Shown: one piece after another, positions 18,875 to 24,367 of the stretch
How positions within the stretch are numbered: position 1 is the first letter of the stretch
Layout of the letters: each line of letters starts with the position of its first letter
Assembly: GCA_019038695.1 (NCBI GenBank)
Contig: JAHOYZ010000021.1
Location: forward strand, 1 to 64,000
Direction of reading: 5' to 3'
Length of the DNA stretch: 64,000 nt
DNA from: Candidatus Zixiibacteriota bacterium
Lineage (GTDB): Bacteria; Zixibacteria; MSB-5A5; GN15; FEB-12
Notes under the pieces: model-generated
Database searches by the model: none
What the model saw: the letters and a program-made list of their open reading frames with translations, nothing else
What the model was told of the DNA's origin: nothing
Program-made: the position numbers and the translations under genes

Positions 18875-18912
18875 ATTGTAACTTATAGATAGTAGAATAA
18901 AGAATATTTACA

Positions 18913-18942
18913 CCCTCCGGAGGTTTCTTCGGAGGGTTTTTC
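18913..18942 (+). terminator. Intrinsic terminator of the TonB operon
   Basis: Stem ccctccg (18913-18919) / cggaggg (18930-18936) followed by six T interrupted by nothing but the final 'ct'. Ends the operon that begins at 13101. Confidence 0.85.
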
Positions 18943-19148
18943 TATGTCTGAATCTGATTTACGGTCCTGTTGCGATTTTGTTGTAAGCAAAAAGGGGACT
19001 CTGTGCGTCATTATGGTGAATCCACACAGGTTGATTCCACCGCAGAACTGTGTGGAAGATGTTGTCCCGCCTCACCTGCGTAAGGTGCCCTTCACTGACA
19101 TTGGAATGCCGCTCGCCAGGCGGCTCAACCAATACGAAGGAGGTTGGG

Positions 19149-19901
19149 ATGTCTTCAATGAAACACAAGCAGCGCACCCCTTATGGTGCATACGAACTCA
19201 AAGCGACCTACCAGCGCAATATGCTGGTGGCTATGATGATTGTTACTAGCGCAGTGTTGGTCGTTTTGTTGGCGGCGGCGGTCGCGGCACAACTGAGTGC
19301 CGTCGATGTTGAGCCGATTGATACGCAGGAAGAGTACATAGAGATCATCATTAACACCACACCGCCACCGACGATAATTCGTGAAAAGAAAGACTTTACA
19401 GTGGAGGCTCCCCGGAGGAAGGAGAATGTTGAAGTCGGTATTCCGACACCGGTTCCTGACACGGAAGGACCGGACGAGGATATGTTGATCGCATCGCAAG
19501 CCGATCTGAGGAACAAGGTAGGGACAAACCCTTTTGACGGTGGAGGTGGGGCTGGTCCGGAGACTGATTTGCGGGGTAGGTCACTTCCTCCTATGAGCGA
19601 TTGGGAACCTCGCATGGGTGACTTCGTCAAGGTCGAAGTAGAGCCTGAGATGATCTACGAAGAGACACCCACGTATCCGAAGCTTCTCCAGAAGGCAGGG
19701 ATCACCGGTATAGTATGGGTGTGGGCATTAGTGGACGAGCAGGGGAAAGTGACAAAGGCACAAGTGGCCAGATCGAGCGGGAACGATGCAATGGATGAAG
19801 CCGCCGTTAAGGCCGCATACAAATGCCAATACAGCCCTGGGATCCAAAATGGCCGACCGGTTAAGGTCGGCGTGACATACAAAGTAGAGTTCGTGTTGTA
19901 G
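19149..19901 (+). CDS. tonB: TonB energy transducer (second copy)
   Basis: Protein of 250 residues built like the preceding TonB: cytoplasmic 'TPYGAYELKATYQRNM', a membrane helix (about 25-47), spacer with 'TTPPPTIIREKKDF' and a glycine-rich 'NPFDGGGGAGPETDLRG', then a TonB C-terminal domain ('ETPTYPKLLQKAGITGIVWV', 'LVDEQGKVTKAQVARSSG', 'YSPGIQNGRPVKVGV'). The ATG at 19149 is chosen for its 'aaggaggt' site; the frame is open further upstream but without a start that fits. Lying behind the terminator of the first TonB operon, it is probably transcribed separately and may serve other receptors. Confidence 0.92.
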   Translation: MSSMKHKQRTPYGAYELKATYQRNMLVAMMIVTSAVLVVLLAAAVAAQLSAVDVEPIDTQEEYIEIIINTTPPPTIIREKKDFTVEAPRRKENVEVGIPTPVPDTEGPDEDMLIASQADLRNKVGTNPFDGGGGAGPETDLRGRSLPPMSDWEPRMGDFVKVEVEPEMIYEETPTYPKLLQKAGITGIVWVWALVDEQGKVTKAQVARSSGNDAMDEAAVKAAYKCQYSPGIQNGRPVKVGVTYKVEFVL

Positions 19902-20004
19902 GTTGATTTGGTACCCAACGATGACGATCGGTACATACCACAATTCGATTCTCCCCCGACGCCTTCGGCTCTGAGTGGTGTACCGTTTTGTACTGCTGGC
20001 GAGA

Positions 20005-21207
20005 CTACGAGACCTTCTCCAGTGCACTTTCGAGGTCGGCTTTCAAGTCGTTGACGTCTTCTATCCCGACCGAGTATCTTACGAGTTCATCCTTAATGCC
20101 AGCTTCCTCTCGTTTCTCCTTTGGTATACCGGCATGAGTCATCAATGCGGGAGATTCAAGCAGGGATTCCACTCCGCCGAGCGACACCGCGATGGTGTTG
20201 AGCCGAACGCTGTTCATGAAGGTTCTGGCTCCGTTGAGACCTCCCTTGACGCCGAAGCAGATCATCGAGCCGGGACCTTTCATCTGCGTACCACTTTTCA
20301 CCAGGTCATATTTGGGATGGTCATCGAATCCGGGGAAAACCACCCATTCAATTCTTGGATGATTCCTGAGGTAGTCAGCTAGAGCGATCGCGTTATCCTG
20401 CATGACCGTCATCCTGAGGCCGAGCGTCTTGACGCCCTTGAAGAAAAGTGCTGCCGAATGCGGGGACAGGGTGGCGCCGGTGTTCATGACGATATTCCGT
20501 AGATCATAGAAATCTTTTTCGGTCTTTGAGATAATCATCCCGCCAACCGCGTCAGCATGGCCACCAATGGATTTAGTCATGGAGTGGACAACGACGTCAG
20601 CGCCAAGATCGAGGGGATTCTGGAGGAATGGAGAGCAGAATGTGTTATCTACAACGAGGGGGATATTTTTGCCGTGAGCAATCTCTGAGACCTTTTTGAT
20701 GTTGGTTATCGAGAGAGTGGGGTTTGCGGGAGTCTCTATATAGATGAGTCTTGTTTCTGGTCGTATCGCCTTCTTGACAAGGTCCAAGTCAGAAGTGTCA
20801 ACAAATGTAGCCCGGCACCCCCATTTGCCGTAAAAGAAATCTTCTTCCAGAATAGTGCGCGAGGGGCCGTACATGGAGGCAGTTGTAACAGCATGGCTGT
20901 TCTTGTCCAGGAAGTGGTAATAGATTGCGTTTGTAGCCGCCATCCCGGAGGCTGTGGCGATTCCGCCGTAGCCGTGCTCAAGATCGGCAAGCTTGTCTTC
21001 CAGTGCTGATACGGTCGGATTATAGAGCCGGGAATATATTCCTTTCTTGTCTCGACTGGCAAAGCGAGTGGCACCGTCGTCGCAGGTTTCAAAAGCGTAC
21101 GTCGAACATTCTTCTATGGGGGGGTTCACCGGTCCTGATTGTGCATGATAACCAGCGTGAACTGTCCGGGAATTGAAGCCCTGGTTTCGTTTGTCAGTCT
21201 TGCTCAT
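20005..21207 (-). CDS. Trans-sulfuration family PLP enzyme (cystathionine gamma-synthase / methionine gamma-lyase type)
   Basis: Protein of about 400 residues of the Cys/Met metabolism PLP family. Visible landmarks: 'YSRLYNPTVSALEDKLADLE', 'GMAATNAIYYHFL', the aspartate motif 'IPLVVDNTFCSPFLQNPLDL', the PLP lysine in 'VHSMTKSIGGHADAVGG' and the late 'VSLGGVESLLESPALMTHAG'. Such enzymes catalyse gamma-replacement or gamma-elimination on homoserine esters, cystathionine or methionine. The subfamily cannot be fixed without alignment: 'MTHAGIP' resembles methionine gamma-lyase and cystathionine gamma-synthase alike. ATG at 21207 is preferred over GTG at 21222. No neighbouring methionine genes are seen, and it faces the TonB gene convergently. 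Confidence 0.85.
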   Translation of the reverse strand: MSKTDKRNQGFNSRTVHAGYHAQSGPVNPPIEECSTYAFETCDDGATRFASRDKKGIYSRLYNPTVSALEDKLADLEHGYGGIATASGMAATNAIYYHFLDKNSHAVTTASMYGPSRTILEEDFFYGKWGCRATFVDTSDLDLVKKAIRPETRLIYIETPANPTLSITNIKKVSEIAHGKNIPLVVDNTFCSPFLQNPLDLGADVVVHSMTKSIGGHADAVGGMIISKTEKDFYDLRNIVMNTGATLSPHSAALFFKGVKTLGLRMTVMQDNAIALADYLRNHPRIEWVVFPGFDDHPKYDLVKSGTQMKGPGSMICFGVKGGLNGARTFMNSVRLNTIAVSLGGVESLLESPALMTHAGIPKEKREEAGIKDELVRYSVGIEDVNDLKADLESALEKVS

Positions 21208-21433
21208 TTTATCGAATCTCACTTGAGTGTTTGTTGGCTGTCGTCAACTTTAATACGGAATCAATCATGCGTTCATAATACGGTCTCAATGATCAGGGAA
21301 CAAGTGATCCGATGTGAAGAATTCTTTCGATTTGTGTGAATACTTTATCTGTTTCCCTCGTATTACACATAAGAGGAGTGAGACAGTACTGCAGACGAAG
21401 GCAACTGGATTGAAAAGAAAGGATTGGGAGGAA

Positions 21434-21943
21434 ATGAGAAATCATGGAAAGGCAAATCAATCAGCTGTTCAAGCCCGGGTGCTGCCGTATTTGACTCTGC
21501 AAAACCGCCGGATTAGGGTATTAGTCGCTGCCGTGACGACTCTGATGGCCATCGCGCTGTTGTGGGCCGCGCCAAGTTATGGAACAACGGTGACAGGGGA
21601 GAGCACATCGCAAGGCGACAGCGCCGTGATGCTTGACTCGCTGCCTGATATGAATACGTTCATTCCGGTCGACACTCAGCCGGAACTGGTCTATCGTCAT
21701 CCGCCCGAATATCCTCGTATCGCCGAGAATGCACGCATCACCGGCAGAGTTTATCTCAAAACGTTGATTGATGAATCGGGTGAGGTGCTCAAGTCGGCCG
21801 TACTGAAATCTTCGGGCAATGTCTGGCTTGATCGTGCGGCTAAAAAGGCAGCCGCGAAAAATAAATACAAACCAGCAATTTATCAGGGGAAGCCGATTCT
21901 GTACTGGGCAACCTACAAAGTAGATTTCGTTTTGGGGGATTAG
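21434..21943 (+). CDS. Short TonB-like protein
   Basis: Protein of 169 residues with one hydrophobic helix (about residues 28-52, 'VLVAAVTTLMAIALLW') and a complete TonB C-terminal domain: 'HPPEYPRIAENARITGRVYL', 'LIDESGEVLKSAVLKSSG', 'NKYKPAIYQGKPILYWATY'. Between them lies a linker of only about 30 residues, too short to span the periplasm as classical TonB does, and the 'YGAY-LKA-YQ' motif of the other two TonB proteins is absent. It may therefore act close to the inner membrane or be a secreted TonB-domain protein. The ATG at 21434 has 'gggagg' very close; a start further upstream would add about 40 residues without a recognisable feature. A strong terminator follows. Confidence 0.75.
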   Translation: MRNHGKANQSAVQARVLPYLTLQNRRIRVLVAAVTTLMAIALLWAAPSYGTTVTGESTSQGDSAVMLDSLPDMNTFIPVDTQPELVYRHPPEYPRIAENARITGRVYLKTLIDESGEVLKSAVLKSSGNVWLDRAAKKAAAKNKYKPAIYQGKPILYWATYKVDFVLGD

Positions 21944-21981
21944 GGAACTTCTTTTCTCACGCGCCCTGCGTCGTGATTGCA

Positions 21982-22013
21982 GCCTCCGGGTTTATGCCCG
22001 GGGGCTTTTTTGT
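21982..22013 (+). terminator. Intrinsic terminator after the short TonB-like gene
   Basis: Stem gcctccggg / cccgggggc with loop 'tttatg', followed by six T. Confidence 0.88.
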
Positions 22014-22046
22014 GAACATTGTCACACAGGGTGCTATGCTCAGCCT

Positions 22047-22103
22047 TGTCATGCCGGACTTGATCCGGCATCCAGTCTCCCAGTCAAGCGGCAGGCCACT
22101 TGA
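22047..22103 (+). repeat. Composite dispersed repeat
   Basis: 22047-22075 is identical to 2603-2631 (hairpin atgccgga/tccggcat). It is followed at 22083-22103 by an imperfect 'gtcaagcggc' palindrome of the 3668 family. Lies between two convergent genes. Confidence 0.75.
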
Positions 22104-22112
22104 TCGCGGATC

Positions 22113-23546
22113 CTACCTGATCAAGAGCATCTTCTTCGACGATACATGCTCGCCCATCGTGATACGGTAGAAATACACTCCCGTCCCGATCGCTTTGCCG
22201 CGGCTATCGGTTCCATCCCATTCCTTCTCGTAAGTGTTTGCTGACTGCACTTCGTCCACCAAGGTGGCAACGCGTTGGCCGAGGAGGTTGTAAATGTCGA
22301 TTACAACTCTGCTCTTAGTCGTTACGTTGTACTTGATCGTGGTGGCCGGGTTGAAGGGGTTGGGGTAGTTCTGGGCCAACTCGAAACCTGAAGGTACTTG
22401 TCCAAAGGGACTGTCATCAACTCCCGTTGCCGTTTTATTGAGAAGGATAGAGACATTGTCGGATTCTCCATCAGCCACGGCCAGGTCATTGTCGCCATCG
22501 CCGTCCAGGTCAGCCGCAAAGACTGACAAGGGTAAGTTTCCCGTCCCATAATCGACCGCCGCCTGGTATGTTCCGTCGCCATTGTTTATCAGGATATAGA
22601 CATTGTTGGAATTCTGATTAGCAACCGCCAGGTCGATGTAAGTATCCTCGTCAAGGTTAGCCGCAAAGACTGAATAGGGATAATTCCCCGCCGCATAATT
22701 GACCGCAGCCTGGTAAGTTCCGGTATTATCAATATTCATCAGGATAGAGACGTTGCCGGAACTATAATTAGCCACCGCCAGGTCGCTGTCACCGTCCTCG
22801 TCAAGGTCGGCCACAAAGACTGAATATGGTCCGTCTCCCGTCGCGTAATTGACCGCAGCCTGGTATGTTCCGGTATTATCAATATTCATCAGGATGGAGA
22901 CATTGTCGGAATTATAATTAGTTACCACGAGGTCAATGTCATCGTCGCCGTCAAGGTTAGCCGCAAAGACTGATATGAGTCCATCTCCTGCGCCGTAATT
23001 GTCCGCCGCCTGGTATGTCCCGTTGCCATTGTTTTTAAGGATGGAGACGTTGTTGGAAGTGGTATTAGCTGTTACCAGGTCTTTGTACCCATTGCCGTCA
23101 AGGTCAGCCGCAAAGACGGAAGAGGGTTCGTCTCCTACACCGTAATTGACCGCCGCCTGGTATGTTCCGGTATTATCAATATTCATCAGGATGGAGACAT
23201 TGTCGGAAAAATAATTAGCCACCGCCAAGTCGATGTCACCGTCCTCGTCAAGGTCAGCCGCAAAGACGGAGCTGGGGCCGTCTCCCGTACCGTAATTGAC
23301 CGCCGCCTGGTATGTTCCGTCGCCATTGTTTATCAGGATAGAGACATTGTCGGAAATGGTATTAACTATTGCCAGGTCGTTGTACCCATCGCCGTCAAGG
23401 TCAGCTGCAAAGACTGATCTGGGTTCGTCTCCCGCCGCGTAATTGACCGCCGGGGCAAACATATTCTGAGCGAAGACATTGGCTGCTAGAGAGACTGTTA
23501 GCAGAGCAGCCAATATTGGAATCCTGAAAAGTGAACAAGTTTTCAT
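22113..23546 (-). CDS. Secreted FG-GAP/VCBS repeat protein with type IX-like sorting domain
   Basis: Protein of 477 residues. The ATG at 23546 is chosen for its 'ggagg' site and signal peptide ('ILAALLTVSLAANVFAQ'). Seven tandem units of 49-50 residues follow, each of the form 'AAVNYGTGDGPSSVFAADLD' with a calcium loop D-x-D-x-D-G and '..DLAVAN...DNVSIL.N', i.e. FG-GAP/VCBS blades that should close into a seven-bladed beta-propeller. The last 90 residues hold 'NYPNPFNPATTIKYNV', 'VVIDIYNLLGQRVATL' and 'GVYFYRITMGEHVSSKKMLL', the FlgD-like C-terminal domain used by the type IX secretion system. Probably a cell-surface or released protein; no enzymatic domain is seen. Confidence 0.88.
   Translation of the reverse strand: MKTCSLFRIPILAALLTVSLAANVFAQNMFAPAVNYAAGDEPRSVFAADLDGDGYNDLAIVNTISDNVSILINNGDGTYQAAVNYGTGDGPSSVFAADLDEDGDIDLAVANYFSDNVSILMNIDNTGTYQAAVNYGVGDEPSSVFAADLDGNGYKDLVTANTTSNNVSILKNNGNGTYQAADNYGAGDGLISVFAANLDGDDDIDLVVTNYNSDNVSILMNIDNTGTYQAAVNYATGDGPYSVFVADLDEDGDSDLAVANYSSGNVSILMNIDNTGTYQAAVNYAAGNYPYSVFAANLDEDTYIDLAVANQNSNNVYILINNGDGTYQAAVDYGTGNLPLSVFAADLDGDGDNDLAVADGESDNVSILLNKTATGVDDSPFGQVPSGFELAQNYPNPFNPATTIKYNVTTKSRVVIDIYNLLGQRVATLVDEVQSANTYEKEWDGTDSRGKAIGTGVYFYRITMGEHVSSKKMLLIR
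22440..23470 (-). repeat. Coding tandem repeat, seven units of about 147-150 bp
   Basis: Blocks such as 'attgaccgc(c/a)gcctggta' and 'ttccggtattatcaatattc' recur at regular distance through the gene at 22113. DNA identity between units is high, indicating recent duplication within the gene. Confidence 0.85.
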
Positions 23547-23615
23547 ACAATCCTCCATACGTAAGAAATGATGATATGGGACTATCATAATAGTTCCGAT
23601 CCAGTCGGTCAACTG

Positions 23616-23635
23616 GAAACCCAGATGTCGGGTTT
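23616..23635 (+). repeat. Short hairpin 'gaaaccc..gggtttc'
   Basis: Arms gaaaccc and gggtttc around 'agatgtc'. It looks like another small dispersed palindrome, although no second copy is seen in this window. Confidence 0.4.
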
Positions 23636-23768
23636 CTCATTTGTCCGTCTGACGCCGGACTCACTCGGAACCACGACCTACACAATTTGTAACCTACTAT
23701 CAGTCATACTAATACCGCAACCTTCTTGGCGTCTTCATTACCCCGTGAGTTTTTCCTGATTAATTTGC

Positions 23769-23797
23769 TTGACAACTGCACAAATGTGCAGTATTGT
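23769..23797 (+). promoter_or_regulatory. Promoter with palindromic operator in its spacer
   Basis: Consensus TTGACA (23769-23774), a 17-base spacer and TATTGT (23792-23797). The spacer is almost entirely the inverted repeat 'ctgcacaaatgtgcag', which extends by one base pair to actgcac/gtgcagt. A regulator bound there would block RNA polymerase, so this is a likely repressor-controlled promoter for the zinc-ribbon ORF and helicase downstream. Confidence 0.6.
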
Positions 23798-23842
23798 TGA
23801 TTACAAGCCGATACAAGGAAGTAGCTGGAGAAAGGAAAGAGC

Positions 23843-24301
23843 ATGTCGGAGTTCCTTTTTGGACACAATGCAAGTGAAAATCATGTAGATCAAGCCGCCT
23901 GTCGGCTTGACACGGAGAAGAAATTCCATGCCCCGTCAAGCGGCAGGCCGACAGTATCACTGCAACTTGCCCCACCGCCACTTCATATGAATGGGGCAGA
24001 CGGGGGCGTCTGCCGCCCACTGGATCAAGGCCGCTCGGATGTCGGTGTTATGTCTGTGGCGGGTGAAGGAGAAATATCATATCCCTGGGTTGAGATCAGC
24101 CAGGATTTGGTTCACAGTGATACTGTCCGCAGTGATACTGTATGCAGTGATACTGTACGCAACCGCATTGGCGAGGCTGGTGCTTCGCCTGATCGGTGTC
24201 ACTATGTTAATGCTGCTAGCTGTCCCGACTGTGGGTCGGGTATGGTGCGCTTGGGGAGCTGTTTCAGTTGTCCCGCCTGCGGTTGGGGGAGTTGCTGCTG
24301 A
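23843..24301 (+). CDS. Possible zinc-ribbon protein with repeat-derived N-terminal half
   Basis: An ORF of 152 residues with an ATG at 23843 behind 'gaaaggaaag' and the operator-type promoter at 23769. Residues about 15-60 are simply translated dispersed repeats. Residues 90-105 are encoded by a 15-base triplication ('SDTV' repeats). The C-terminus is a clear zinc ribbon, 'CPDCGSGMVRLGSCFSCPAC' followed by GWGSCC, closely resembling the C-terminal ribbon of B12-dependent class II ribonucleotide reductase (NrdJ). It may be a small protein invaded by palindromic elements, or a decayed remnant. It ends 66 bases before the helicase start and would be co-transcribed with it. Treat as uncertain. 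Confidence 0.4.
   Translation: MSEFLFGHNASENHVDQAACRLDTEKKFHAPSSGRPTVSLQLAPPPLHMNGADGGVCRPLDQGRSDVGVMSVAGEGEISYPWVEISQDLVHSDTVRSDTVCSDTVRNRIGEAGASPDRCHYVNAASCPDCGSGMVRLGSCFSCPACGWGSCC
23890..23953 (+). repeat. Pair of 'gtcaagc' palindromes
   Basis: First copy tcaagccg (23890-23897) / cggcttga (23903-23910); second, 'gtcaagcggcaggccgac' at 23935-23952, in opposite orientation. Members of the family at 3668. Confidence 0.65.
23989..24020 (+). repeat. Dispersed palindrome, 'ggcagac..gtctgcc' family
   Basis: Near-identical to 2528-2559: arms ggcagac/gtctgcc with flanks gaatgg and gcccac. Confidence 0.75.
24115..24159 (+). repeat. Three 15-bp direct repeats, each a small palindrome
   Basis: Three consecutive copies of 'cagtgatactgt' plus a variable triplet (ccg, atg, acg), period 15. 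Each core cagt-gat-actg is a perfect inverted repeat. Confidence 0.8.
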
Positions 24302-24367
24302 TTATGGATCGATGGGATACCATTGATGGCTGGGAAACGAGCCTGGAGTGAGGAGTCAGAGGGCGAT

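Noticed and set aside
18944-19249. ORF of 101 residues between terminator and second tonB
   Set aside because: Overlaps the supported tonB start in another frame and has no recognisable features.
22440-23470. CRISPR-like regular repeats
   Set aside because: Units are about 150 bp, all coding and in one frame as FG-GAP blades; no short repeat/unique spacer alternation.
23991-24326. Hydrophobic ORF of 111 residues overlapping the zinc-ribbon ORF
   Set aside because: Its hydrophobicity comes from out-of-frame reading of the 15-bp repeats; no ribosome site, and the other frame has the cysteine motif.
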